From the NCBI GenBank assembly GCA_905182985.1, contig CAJJDN010000063.1, positions 343,132 through 407,131 on the forward strand: a DNA stretch of 64,000 nt, in the 5' to 3' direction. The notes below the pieces were generated by a model. It was not told the origin of the DNA, made no database searches, and was given only the letters and a program-made list of their open reading frames with translations. The stretch comes from Paramecium sonneborni. Taxonomy: Eukaryota; Ciliophora; Oligohymenophorea; Peniculida; Parameciidae. Made by a program: the position numbers and the translations under genes. This document shows positions 37,255 to 51,200 of the stretch, in pieces; the first letter of the stretch is position 1; each line of letters begins with the position of its first letter.

Positions 37255-38452
37255 AGAAATTAATTCTTATGTAAATTTTAAAGTTCATCAAGAATAAAAT
37301 ACTCATCTTAAATATCCAAGATTTTTTTAAATAAAAACATCGAATGAATAAGACAAAGAGATTCAAGAAGAATTTATAAGAACATGTAGAAATAAAGAAT
37401 CCAGAAACAAAAATTTTAAAAGTAGAAATCAATTGATAAAATAAAAAATGGATTCCATGATTGAACAGTAGAAGAGAAAACTTGGACCGAAATTAAGTCA
37501 TCCTAAATTCAATAGTTTATTTGAAATCTTTCTAAAGTCCCATAAAGGTTTAAAAGACAATTAAAGATAAAACAGCCCATCCTTATTAGAAACTCCAACA
37601 AGATAATTCGGAAGTAGTAGTCACTTTTATCATAATGATGATCTTACATAAAATCCGTTTATTACAATTAGAAGTAGTAGTCCTTAAATGATGAATAAAG
37701 GAAAACAATTTATAACTCTAAAAGTATCTAATAGTCAGAAAACAATTGTGAAACCGAATTTAAATCATAATATTAAATTCTAATTTCAAGAGTACTTGAA
37801 TTCAAAGCATTTATACACTCAAAAAAGTGGTATATCATTAAGCCCAAAAGTAATGAAGCTTAAAGTGTATAAAAATTGACTCTTTATTATTTATTAATTT
37901 TAAACAATCAAATATATAATCAAGTTACTCTCTAAACTAATCAAAGCACTCATTAGTTATTTTTATACTAATACTTATAAAAAGATTTTCAATAATTTAC
38001 CTAAAAAACCAAAAATAAGAATTAAGAAGAATAAAAGAAAAATTTATAAATTGTTTAATCAATTAATTCAGATCAATTTGATATTTTTTATTCTTGAGGA
38101 AGTTTTGGATTTTATTTAGATATTTTTCAAAAATTCACAAAATAGATTGAATATTTCTTTGAAGATGCTACATTATTTTCTTATAGTCTGATGTTATTGT
38201 CAACTTTTTATACGTAAGCCATTACACTTAAATAATTCATCAGATAATTTATGGCTTTTTATTAAGAATGATTAGTTTGAATAAAATGTTTGAAATTTAC
38301 CAAATTTTTTAGCAAACAAATGATGATATTGGATCAATTTAATTTTTTTAAAAAAGTACTTCTTGATAATTTATAAATTATAAAGATTCTTAAAGAAACT
38401 GGATTATAGAATTAGGTATAAGATTTACCAATGTAAAAATAATCTGAAATAT
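37255..38452. repeat. Scaffold duplication A, copy 2 (1198 bp)
   Basis: Second copy of block A. Its 5' two thirds repeat the 3' end of the cNMP-binding CDS (equivalent stop at 37877-37879) without a start, so it should not be annotated as a separate gene. The sequence after 38452 is the genuine continuation. Confidence 0.9.
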
Positions 38453-38780
38453 AGCCTATTTTCTATTTATTAAATATTTTTCATTTATTGAGAGTATTAT
38501 TGAAAAAGAAAACAAAATCTTAATTTTAGATAAAGCTACTGCTAATTTAGAAATGGTTAGAGATGCTTTTATGTAATATACAATTAAAAAAAGTTCAATT
38601 AATTTATTATGATTACTTTTGCCCAAAGTTATGACAAAATTGATGATCTGTTAAAGTTAGATTTTAGATCAAGGGCATTATTTTTAAGTTTAATTGCTAA
38701 CTCTAAAACATCTTATAGCTTTAATAAAGAAATTTTGGCTACGGTAACTATTAAATATGAATTAAAAATGTTTATGTTAT
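38150..38780 (+). pseudogene. Eroded ABC transporter nucleotide-binding domain (ABCC-like)
   Basis: Fragments of an ABC ATPase can be read in several frames: EDATLFSYSL near 38161 (compare the PQDxxLFxGTL segment after the Q-loop), RVLLKKKTKS near 38500 (the R-x-L/L-x-K segment after the signature motif), ILDKATANLEMVRDAFMQ from 38523 (Walker B/D-loop, with the catalytic Glu replaced by Lys) and TFAQSYDKIDDLL from ~38612 (degraded H-loop region). No frame joins these pieces with plausible introns. I read this as a decayed paralogue of an ABCC/MRP transporter; its upstream half falls in the duplicated block. Confidence 0.65.
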
Positions 38781-39156
38781 TTATGAATTAGCTAGAAAAT
38801 CTTATTTATAAAATATTTTAGGAAAAGAATACAAAAGAATCAAGAATATTATTTAATCTGGTAAGTAGAGAAAATCAGAATTATTTTCATAATATTGAAT
38901 AAATGTTGATTAAAAAGATTTAACACTTATTAAACATTTAAGAGAGGCATTATTTCATATTCCAGCTTTTTCATTATTATCTTATGTATAATAATTTATA
39001 TTGAAATATTTCAAGTTAAATTGTGTTTAATTATGATTTATTTTAATGTTCTGTCTAATTGACTGTCTAAAAATAGAGAAGTCTAAGGCATTAACAAAAT
39101 GAATTTAAGTACCAATTTGAATTCTTGGTAGTAAATTAAAGTAATTACTTTATACA
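38781..39156. other. Gene-free stretch
   Basis: AT-rich DNA between the ABC relic and the 3' end of the PAS gene. I see no coding or RNA feature. Confidence 0.5.
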
Positions 39157-42100
39157 TCAGTCCAATAATTATGATATAAAATACTATTGCACAACTATTA
39201 ATGATCTAAAGATTAGCATAATATGTACCAAAATTTAATCAATCAGATTCTATGTAAAATGAACAAGTTCATCTTAAAATTATAATTTAATGTTCGAAAC
39301 TGCATCATAACTTATCAATCCAATTTCAAGTTATTCATTAAGTGAATACTACTAAACACTAAAATTTTAAGAATTTTTATATTCATTTAGTAATTCATTC
39401 CTAACAGTATTTAATGCTAATTGAAATCCTCTTCTAACAACACCATCATAAACAGCATCGCAATGAATCTATGCACTTTCTATTTTAAACTAATTTTTAA
39501 ATTTACAGAAATAATTACTTCAGGTAGAAATTCACAGACATCACTTTACATCAATTATTCTATTTTATTTATGAATGCTTCAGATGTTATCAAAGATTAT
39601 GGATCAAATTCTGACATTTCTGCTAGAAATTGATTAATAGTATCTATATGTTCAAAAAACACTTAAATAAAATAAGTAGTATTTTTGATAAAGAAAAAAG
39701 CTTGTTAATCTTTATTAGATACTACATATATGATTTATCTTAAACTAAAAACACCAGTAGATGCAATACTTACATCACATAAGGTGTTAAAGAAGTAAGT
39801 AGTATCAGGATACTTAGTAAAATATGATTCTCCTAAAGATGTTGATATAAAACATAATCCAAAACATAAAGCATATATCGTTGAATAGATTACTAAAGAT
39901 GGTATTTTAGTTGTTTTTTAATCAAAGTTTAGATTTGTAGCTTTTTATTTCTATTTATGTACTTTTTAATTCTAAGCTATTTTTTCCTTTCTAATATCTT
40001 CAGCAGCTAAGAATTTTTCTTTTAAATCAATATCAAACTAATATTTAAATAACACATCAGAATCTTTAATTACTAATGATGATATCCCTTTGTATCTATC
40101 TATATCTCTTTATACCCATACTATTTCTAATTAAGAAAATAGTTGTATAAATTAATCATACTATTATAAGTATAAATTGTGAAACTTAACAACTATCAAT
40201 AAAAGTAGAAAACCTAAAATTAATGTAGGTATCATTAAAGATAGCCACTTCTCTTTAACAGTCACAGATCTTTATACAGAATATGATAACATATCTTAAT
40301 TCACAATTGTTAATTACTCATAGAATGTTTGATAGTTACCAAATAAATACACAAAAAATCCAGATGTAGGATCCAAGGAAGTAAATATATTTAAATAATC
40401 TAATAATACGAATTAATAAGCTGCCTCTAAAGATAAATAAATTGCTTCTCTTGCAGATACATTTCTATTAGATGTAGTTGTTTATTCAGATTACATAATA
40501 GTAAAATTTTTATCCTAAAAAAATGGATTCAAATATTAATTTGATAATTGTTTTATATAGCTCGACTTTAATTCTTCATAATTATAAGCTACATCATTTT
40601 TCGCATATTCTAATTTTAAATCTGCAGTTGATTTATTCATCATTCCAATCATATTCAAAATAGCATAATTCATCACAGCATTTTAAGCAACAATATAATT
40701 GTCTATTGGTGCTACTATGTTTGATTTTATCTGAACCATATCAAGTTCTTATAAAAATCTATTTAAATCTTCAGATGAAAATATTATTTACACTATTGAA
40801 AAAACAACAAACAACAAAAACATTACTGTCAAAAAAGTTCTAGCTAAATAATAATGTTTTGAGAATTTCTCAGATGTTATCAATTTTTAAATCAAATCAT
40901 ATTTTTTAGAATATTTAGACTTTTTAAATGCTGCAACTGAACTTACTTATGATCCTACATCATCAATTTAAATAACATTCTAATCTTATTATTCTAATTA
41001 CATTTACATTTTAATATTTTCTTGTAATTCTTAATCTATATCTTCTAATTATAACTTATCTATCTAATTCTCTTTTCTAATTTCATTATCACTTTCATTT
41101 TAACTTTCTTCTTCTGCATTTGATGAAATATTCTTTTAATCAATAGCTGAAAAAAATTATTGTCTAACATCATTATTTCTTCTACTATTATTCTCATATA
41201 ATCCTCCTTCAATCGATCTAGCATCTATCAATTTTTATCCTACATCTTTTGGACTTACCAAAGATACATTTGGATAAAATGATTAACTTTAATTCTTTAA
41301 ATTTTAAAAGGGTCTCCTACCAAATTAAGCATCACTTTCAGATTAATCTTTTTCTAAATTCATCTATTGATTTTAATTTTCTTATTAATCAAATTCTAAA
41401 GCTCTTGGTATGTTAGCATAAAATTCATCTTATTCAAAAAATTCCAAATCTTCAAAATCATCTAGATTATCTTAAAATTAAGTTTAGGATGCTCCAGGTA
41501 TTGGAGTTACATTTTCTGTTTGTTAAGGTGTACTAAAACTTTTTAAATATCTTTTAGCTTCTCTAATCTCTACAATTACATAACTACTAGATGTATCTTA
41601 TTTCAATTTTCTAAAATGAAATACTGCATCTACAACAAATTATTAACTATTAATTTCAATATCCCAATTATATTTTTAATTCTAAATTAAACAATCAACT
41701 TCTGGTAGAATCATATGAATCTAATACTCACTCTAATCCATTACATCTTATTCTAAATCATCATTATCGTATGAAAATTTAGTTGCATTCATTTCCATAA
41801 CATTTTATAATTTTGGAAAAATTTTTGATAATGGTTATTTATTTAATGCTTCCATTAATGTTGAAATTAATTTAACTGGATATCCAATTTTACTAACAAA
41901 ATTTTTGCTAATACTTTAAATTTTGTTGTTGTTACAACAAAACATAAAAGCATTTTAGTTATCTTTATTCTAAAAAAAACAAGCAAATGTTAAATCATCT
42001 AAATTACTTACATTAATATCAAAGAAAAATTCTATCGATTTTATAAATTTCTGTTGGAATCTGCAATAATTTTGGTTTATCAAACGAAAGAATTTTGAAT

Positions 42101-44359
42101 AACCAGATTATAAAAAATGTTATACAAATTTAGAATGGATTGATTCAAAATTATTAGGAAGAAGATGATCAATAGTTTTAATTAACTTAAATTTTTCTTA
42201 ATTATATCCGAAAAAATCATGAATTTAATTAGAACATGATCTTATTTATAATTTATGAGATTTTTCATCAAATCCTACTATTAAGTAATCTAATTTGCTT
42301 GAAAACATATCAAAACTAATTTAAGATTGCATTTTAAAGAGTTTTTCATCAGATATTGAAGTTACTGTAGCTAATTTATATGCTTAAAAATAATTATTCA
42401 ATACTTCTGACTAATAAAAAGTATTAAGTGCTTACATTTTACGACCTTTAAATTAATATAAATTAATACATACTTGGGAATTAGAAATATAGCTTAAATA
42501 ATTCATCTTCAAGTTCAGTTAATTTTATAAGCATTTATTTAGCTGAATTAAATAAATTAAAATTTGAATTTAGTAAAGTTAAATTAACAAAAAAATCTTT
42601 TTTTTTATTAATCATTTTTAAGATCTTATTTTTCAATTTTTTATTACTCTCCTCTGATTTTAAAAATAATTTTACGGCATGTTCCAGATTATCAGACATT
42701 ATTTAATTACTTTATTTACCTAAACCTGTGCTCATTGTCTTCTTAATTAATTCTTACATTAATATTAATCTCTATTTATATATAAATCCCATATTATGAA
42801 TCTTTATGTGAATCACTTCTTCTGGTTTACTATCAACTTTAGATTTTTAAACAGAACTGTTTTATTAATCTAAACTATTACTAGACCCAGCCTTTTAACT
42901 TCCAGACTTTCCAATTAGTATTTTACTAAATTATGATGAACTGCTAAATATTACTTTATATTTACAGATTTTCACTCTCTTGATACACAATAATATTTGA
43001 TTATTAAAATGCTCTTGTGCTTAATCCTAAATAATGGATCAAAGATAAATAGTGCAAAAAATATAATTATTTATTTGATTATTATTTAAGCTTATTAATT
43101 GTTAAGTTAAAATAATCCACTTAATCTTTTAAATATAGAATTATAATTTACTCAAATGTTAATTATTGTTGAGTACATTAGCATTTTGGTGTTGAGCAAT
43201 GCTATAAATGTATTGATTTAAAATAAATTATTTGTATTATTTTGCAATTATCATGTAAATAAGAATTTTTAATATCTCCAAATTCATCAATTATTGAAGC
43301 AATTTTATATAACATTAAATAACTAACCATTGTTTAATTATTATTTAATATTATGCTATAATGCACATTATTATAAAGAATAATCGGAACTAACGTTGCT
43401 ATAGGTACAATTATAAGTATTAAGGCAGTTTCATAATCTTTGTATTAAGATTTAAATTATGATAATTGAATAAAAACTAATATTAAGGACATGGAGAATT
43501 AAAAGCATTCTGAGAATAAATCAATCAAACACCGTTTATAAATGTTTTAAAATGTTACAAAAATGCTGTAAATATTGAATGTTGATTTTATTAATAAGAT
43601 AGTAACAATTAAGTAAAACCGCAATTGTTAATCATTTCTTTCAAATTGATTTAAACATACGATTAAAATTGTAAAGATTGGATTTAAATAATGATTAAAG
43701 GATTAAGATAACATGTTTAGATTTCTTACTTTTATGTGATTAGATTATTAGATACAAGCTAAATAAAAAATTAAATTCAAAATGATCAAAATAAAAGAAA
43801 TGAATGATATTGGTAAAAGAACTAAATTTAAATTTTCTTCTTGTGAATAATATAAAATTGATGAGCTTATTAATTCTAATTGAGGGATAAAAATTAAATA
43901 ATAAAGTAATGCTTACTTATAAGAGTAGATTCTCAAAATAATTAGAAAAAATCTATTTTATTCTTAAAGTAGCTCTGACATTCTCTTTTGTTTTTTGAAT
44001 CTAGCGAATTAGATGAAAATATAGAAAATTATAGCCTCATATAAAAATAAAAGCATCAAAGGGATGATAAATGAAATTTAACCAAAATTTTTAGGCATCT
44101 TTATATAAGGTCTAGTAAATGTAGAAACATCTAAAAAAAATTATTTGAATCCAATATGCTCTGTATTTTAGAAAAAGTAATTTTAAAAAGCAAAGCTCAA
44201 TTACTAAAATGAGGAAAGTATAATGACAATATATTAAAATGATTAATTGATTTGAACCATCTCATCATCCATAAATATCTTAACTTAAATAACAAAAGAA
44301 GCATAAAGAGTTTTGTAATTCATTCTCTCTTTTTCTAACTTTTTCTTTTTCATATACAT
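39157..44359 (-). CDS. Large polytopic membrane protein with PAS-like domain
   Basis: One gene assembled from ATG (cat 44357-44359) to TGA (tca 39157-39159) with introns 42944-42965 (22 nt), 42446-42473 (28 nt) and 39490-39518 (29 nt); the CDS is exactly 1708 codons. The N-terminal ~450 residues have many hydrophobic helices (MNYKTLYASFVIQVKIF start, LLYYLIFIPQLELISSSILY, LRFYLIVTILLIKS, ILIIVPIATLVPIIL). A Cys motif follows (HDNCKII...HCSTPKCQC). Near residue ~700 there is a PAS-like segment (HDFFGYNQEKFKLIKTIDHLLP with HSKFVQHFLQSG). Long acidic/Gln-rich linkers precede more helices (~40840, ~40230, ~39890). This architecture is known from expanded ciliate PAS/TMC-like families and suggests a membrane sensor; ligand and output are unknown. 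Confidence 0.85.
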
Positions 44360-44682
44360 TTTGCTTAATTAAGAATTATTGAATTAATTTCAAAGTACAA
44401 AAAACATAAAAAGATAAGAAAATACAAAATGAATTAAATAGCAATCTGATATTTAAAACAGAATTGAGAAATTTCGTTTTTGTAAACAGTATAAAAGACT
44501 TTGGAGTTCATATTAACAGTCGTTCCATTGTAACATTTAGAAAAAAGAAAAATATCATATGATCTAATTTTCTTAAATCTTTAAAATTGATGTTTTATGC
44601 AGTTATTGTTCTTGACCATTAATAATATAATAATTTATAATAAATAATCAATTTAATATTTTTATGTATTAATAATAAAGAA

Positions 44683-46029
44683 ATGAAATAACACCACAAA
44701 CAAAGGGTTAACATAATTAAAATTTCTAGGGATATCCAATAGATGAGCCTGTTTTATAAGCTGTAATGAGTGTCGCTTAAATACAAAACCTCTATCCAAA
44801 AATGACTGATTTCAATAAAGCATTAAATCTAAATTAAATTTCAAAAAAAGCAATATTTTTGATACTAAGAAGTGCAAGTTTAGATAATATTCATAAAGGA
44901 ATGAAGTATGGAGTATGGACTAGGTAACAAATATTTAAGTAAATCTAATAATAGTACTCCAAAATCAAATGCAAGGATAGATGAATTGTTTAAAGAGTCA
45001 GAAGAAGTTTATTTAATATATTCAGTAGTAGGCACAAAAGCCTTTTAAGCATGTGCAAAATTGCTTGGCCCTTTTGATCCAACAGCAACATTTCTTTATT
45101 GGGATGAACCTTTGAAATGGTTTGGCTCATTTTAAATTAAATGCGTATTTCTAATATCTTAATTAAGTTATTCTTAAATGAATTAAAATAGAAAACACTT
45201 GATGAAAAATAGCCAGCACATCTAGGTTCAATAGTTTTAACTGAATAAACTGATTGCACTGAAATTACAACTGCTTTAGGAATGTTTGTACTTCAATGTT
45301 TTAAAGATTTATAAGAAGACGATACACATGTTAATGTTCTACTTTAATAATTTTAAAATATGGATAGGAGAGAAGTATCATTTATTAAATAAGGAAGGAT
45401 TAAATCAAATAACAAAGAGATCTTGATTAAAATTTCTTAACTCAATAATCTCATGAGTAATAATTATTTGAAAAGTCTCCTTTTGAATACAAAAACTATC
45501 ATAAAAGATAAAATTAATAAAGATGGTAAACTAAATAGGCTGATCAAATGATGTATATGCGAGGTATTTATATAGATAATATTTATTTTAGCCTATTACT
45601 CAGCCAATTAATAATATGCAGGCTAACAGTATCAAGGCTAAAATTAATAAATGTATAATTAATATAGGTATTTTTATTTTGTCATATTAAAGAAATGATA
45701 ATAAATAATAGTACAATAATTATGATTATTAATATTATTATCCATAATAATAATACTAACAAAGTAATAACTAATTCAAATATGGATATGATTAATAATA
45801 ATAATATAACTAAAATCCTCATTATTAAAGATAACCATAAAAATATTAAAAGAAATATTATAATAATTATAACAATTAACAATAAACTAATTTCTAGTAG
45901 AACAATAATCAACAAAATAATTACTAATAAAATAATTATCAGTAAAATAATAATTATTCTGCTAACAACCAAAAATATCAAAAACATAATGATGAATAGT
46001 CTGTAAATAACTAAGACAAATAGTTTTGA
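44683..46029 (+). CDS. YTH-domain RNA-binding protein with Q/N/Y-rich prion-like tail
   Basis: ATG 44683 to TGA 46027-46029. Six introns (44707-44729, 44924-44954, 45145-45167, 45375-45397, 45564-45591, 45668-45692) give exactly 397 aa. YTH landmarks lie at residues ~49-205: FLILRSASLDNIHKGMKYGVWTSTP, VYLIYSV, CAKLLGPFD, LKWFGSFQIKC, LTEQTDCTEIT and MDRRE. In known YTH proteins this fold reads N6-methyladenosine in RNA; the first cage Trp is visible in YGVW, the others need alignment. From ~residue 206 the protein becomes almost purely Gln/Asn/Tyr (NQQYAGQQYQGQNQQ, YYPQQQYQQSNNQF), ending DEQSVNNQDKQF. Such tails drive condensate formation in YTHDF proteins, though there they lie N-terminal. 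Two ORFs at 45682-46074 are shadows of the tail. Confidence 0.9.
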
Positions 46030-46231
46030 GTTATGAATATTATTTTCATAAAATAAATGTGCATTTATATTCATTTAGTTAATTAAATATATTTAAAGTT
46101 TAAACAAATAAAAAAGACTAATAATTTAAGTTTTTATGTCAAAAAGTTTTAATAAGTATTTATAAATTGAAAACAAATTATATTTAAAGTGATATTGACA
46201 TTACATAATTTTAATGATTATATGTAAATAT

Positions 46232-47724
46232 TCATTTTTTTTTCTTTAAACTTTCTAAAGCCATATCTCTTAAAGCCTTTTAAGTTAATAATTTATTATA
46301 TTGTTGCTATTAGGATTCCTATTTTAATAATTCATCTTCATTAAATTATTTATTAGATCCTTTGAATTCTTTGAGTGGAATTTCATCTAAAAGTAGTGTA
46401 CTTTGAGCAATACTTTAGTTTTAAGCAATTTTTTCTCTAAAATATGATAGATATTAAAATACTTAGCAACAGCCAGATCTATAAATCTTTCAAGATCTTA
46501 TAAATATTTTTCTAAAGAGCTTTCATTAAGATTAAATGATAATTTATAATCTAGATGTGCAGTTGGATCAGATGCCTTAATGAGATAAAAATATGAATTA
46601 CCAATTATGTTTAAGATAATTCAATTAAAGCATCTTTTAAAGTAGGTGCTATTTCTTCCATTTATTTTCTAAGTGTATTGATTTCTTCCTATTTTTTCTT
46701 AATGATTAAATCATTTTTTTTTTTATGTCTTTCAGCTTATGGAGTAGCCATAAGTAATCTTTTTTTGCTATCATTTTCAACTCTTTATGAATCAATTTTT
46801 TTTTTTAAATCTTAATTTTAATCTTGCAATTAATCAATTTATTAAGATAATATATCTACATAATTATAAAGAGAATAGTTTTATTCTTCACTTTTAATAA
46901 ATGTATTCATAATTTCTTCTATATCTTAAATACCTGACGCTTCTTTTATTTGATTAAATGCATCTTCAATCACTTTCATATTTTTCCAATATGTATCAAT
47001 TAATTTAACCTTCTCTTTATTATTAGAAATCAATTTCTTTAATCTAAGTTTTAATGTTGAAGCAGTGTCAATATTAGCAGCCTTCTCTTTTCTTTAACCT
47101 AAATTATCTAAATCATGTTTTTTTTTCTCTTCCATAACCTCTTTTTTTAATCTATCGAATTATTCGACATATTTATCTTTTTCTTAATCATTTTTTTTTT
47201 TCATCTCAGCTATTGTTTCCTTCTTTTTCTAAGCTTATATTTCATTTGAATTACGAAATGCCTCATTTGCGACAGTTTCATTTTCTATTCTTAATAATTC
47301 CTCCTATAAATCTTAATGAATATTTATATATTAATGTCTTTCTTTTCTTAACATATTTATCTATTTTTTTAAATCTAAATTATATGTTTATGATTCATTG
47401 TATTTTAATATTGATTATTCTAAAGCATTTTATAAATTTTTGATTTTATTTAATTATTGTTTAGCAGCTGGCAATGTTTAATCATGTTAAATCTAGTATA
47501 AAAAAGAATGATTATACTTTTTTTATTTATTCTTTTTTTTATTACCATTCCTTTTTTGTTGTTACCCAAGTTTCTTCAATATTATAATGATGTTTTTTAT
47601 CTTGTTCTACTTTTCTAATGTAATTTTCACTTTCTCTTTGTAGTGAAAGTACTTGAGATTCATGAAGAATGCTTTAAGTCTAAGAAATGTTTGAATTAGG
47701 AGCTGAATTATATCCAAAAAACAT
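46232..47724 (-). CDS. Outer dynein arm docking complex subunit (ODA1/CCDC114/CCDC63-like)
   Basis: ATG (cat 47722-47724) to TGA (tca 46232-46234), introns 47493-47517, 46576-46601 and 46437-46462; 471 aa. Almost the whole protein is coiled coil. Family-specific blocks include LRKERHQYINIHQDLQEEL and the conserved ASGIQDIEEIMNTFIKSEE followed by NYSLYNYVDILSQQIDQL, which correspond to the GxxxxxELxxxFxxxEExNFSLFNYVNEL block of ODA1/CCDC114. The protein would anchor outer dynein arms to axonemal doublets, which fits IFT172 and other ciliary genes in the window. The lysine-rich end KKKK precedes the stop. Confidence 0.9.
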
Positions 47725-47778
47725 TTAATAAATAAATAAATAATATTAATTTTACAAACTTATTAAAGTACTGCAATT

Positions 47779-48730
47779 ATGTACATGAATATAATAATAT
47801 TCTTCTAGGAGTGATTTAACAATAGAATATCAAAAAGCAATGACATAAGGAAAAGTGCTTGAGTGTCATTTATAACATCCAGGATTAGGATGCATTTCTT
47901 TTGCTTTATTGAAGTATGAAATATTGTTTAACATATATTTTTAGATTTCTTTTGACAGGAAAACGATTTTCTATATTTTTTATACCAATGCATTTTATTC
48001 CTATCTTAATTTTTAAAAGAAAAGAACTTAGATCAAAGTAATTCTTAAATTAAAATAGTCCATTCAATACACTTAAAAAGGCTTCTTAGAATTGTTTGAA
48101 ATCTTTGCTTTTCCTATCATCAATGGTAGGAATCATTAGATTAACAATATGTTCATTAAAAAAGTTATAAAGACCATTAGGAGGTATTATATATGAAATT
48201 GAAATTTAAAAGGAATCGATGGATTGATAATTGGTACATTGAGTGGAACTTCAATAATTTTAGAATCAGATGGAAGAGGATTTGAAATGACTCTTTAACT
48301 CTTTCCTCGTTTCTGTGAAGCAGTTTATAATCATTTTCATAAGAAATTTCCAAAATTATAAATGAAAAATTTTGAATTATTACTATTTAGTATGTTGATT
48401 GGACTTATTCATTATTGTTATTAACATAATGTAATTTAATATTTAAATAATAGAATTTAGTTATTAAATCAACATATTTAGCATTATTTAAATATTTTTG
48501 GGGAAAGAATTGATAATGATTATTTATTTGATATATTATTACTAATCATTTTTTATTTAAATTACTATTTATAGGCATTTAAATTTGTGATTTTGGTTGA
48601 GTTCTTTATGTATTACTTACTTATTTTTGAACTTCAAATTATTTATAAAGTTAAGCTAATGTTGGGTTTTAATGTTCACTAACAGGTTTTGATTAAGGTG
48701 AAATAGCAATTTTTTTATTTTATGGACTGA
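47779..48730 (+). CDS. TMEM135-like membrane protein
   Basis: With introns 47781-47808 (28 nt), 47914-47944 (31 nt) and 48184-48212 (29 nt) the frame is exactly 287 aa to TGA 48728-48730. The first intron would split the start codon (AT|G); if it is not real, translation starts at ATG 47840. Features: LECHLQHPGLGC near the N-terminus, KASQNCLKSLLFLSSMVGI, then GGIDGLIIGTLSGTSIILESDGR, corresponding to the conserved glycine-rich turn plus charged segment of TMEM135 before LALYxxPR (here MTLQLFPRFCEAV). TMEM135-family proteins resemble Tim17-type peroxisomal/mitochondrial membrane proteins. The C-terminal ~80 residues are hydrophobic and less convincing. Confidence 0.72.
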
Positions 48731-49003
48731 TTAACTATTTTAAATAGTTTTATTGATTGAAATTTTAATGTGTAGGACTTAAACTTAATTATTATTATTG
48801 TTATTTTTATGTAGAAGTGAATTCTTTTTAACTAATAAGTGGTCTAAATAGAATTATAAATATATTACTTAGATTTAGCATTTTATAATAATTTTTAAGT
48901 TTTTAATAATTTACTTTACAATTCTGGATCTAATGAAATACTATTAGGTAGATTAGAAATTAAATAAGTATCTTTTTTGTCTTAAGATTTACTCAAAGTT
49001 GAC

Positions 49004-50501
<1,498 letters not shown>

Positions 50502-51192
50502 AATAAATATTAATTAATATTTTCAAAAATTCATTATCACAAAACCATATTCATATAATATCTCCAAACATTTCTCTATTTTTTATTTATATATAAACCG
50601 TTTACTAAATAATATTATACTATTTTTTAATTCACAACACAATTTTATAAATATTCCCAAATATTTTTAATAGAATTTCTTCTTTCTTAATATATCTATT
50701 AAAAAAAGTTCATTTCTTTCAAACATGTCAATTAACATCAATTTAAATCTTAAATTTATATCTTCAACAAAATTCAAAGTTTACTATCATCTCTATTACA
50801 AAATTCACTTATTCTTCAAACCATATAACATTTCTATTTTACTTAAAAATATATAACACAACAAGATTACTATAATATTAATTTCTCTTTACAAAATTAA
50901 GATTGCTTTTTAGAAATAAGCTCAATATTTCATTTTTAAATTAAATATTAATAAATATTATGGTTTTCTAATAATGATTATTAAAAAAACCTCTATATTA
51001 GATAACCTTTATAAATTAAGAATAAAAAAATAAAATGAATATATTTAATAAATTATAATTTATTTTTTATCAGTCTTAATTATTTTTAGGAAATTATAAT
51101 TTAATCTAAACTAACATAAAGTTCCCATAATTTAAAAAAAAATTAAAAAAAAAAAACAGAATCAAATTATATTTATAATATAAAATGAATTG
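50502..51192. other. Gene-free AT-rich stretch
   Basis: Nearly 700 bp upstream of the NDR kinase start on the minus strand. It is extremely AT-rich with A and T runs. I see no reading frame with protein character. Confidence 0.55.
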
Positions 51193-51200
51193 AAAAAAAA
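51193..51200 (-). terminator. RNA polymerase III terminator (T8)
   Basis: Eight A on the plus strand, read as T8 immediately after the 3' end of the tRNA, the normal Pol III stop signal. Confidence 0.85.

Noticed and set aside
37255..37879. A second cNMP-binding gene 3' end
   Set aside because: Exact copy across an n; treated as a scaffolding duplicate, not a gene fragment.
42501..44359. Initial reading of the PAS gene as starting at the ATG near 42699, with 43000-44360 as junk
   Set aside because: A 22-nt intron at 42944-42965 connects it to a long upstream frame with transmembrane helices, and the total is exactly 1708 codons.
45682..46074. Minus-strand 130-aa and plus-strand 103-aa Ile/Asn-rich ORFs
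   Set aside because: Both are shadows of the Q/N/Y tail of the YTH gene, which reads in a third frame with TAA/TAG = Gln.
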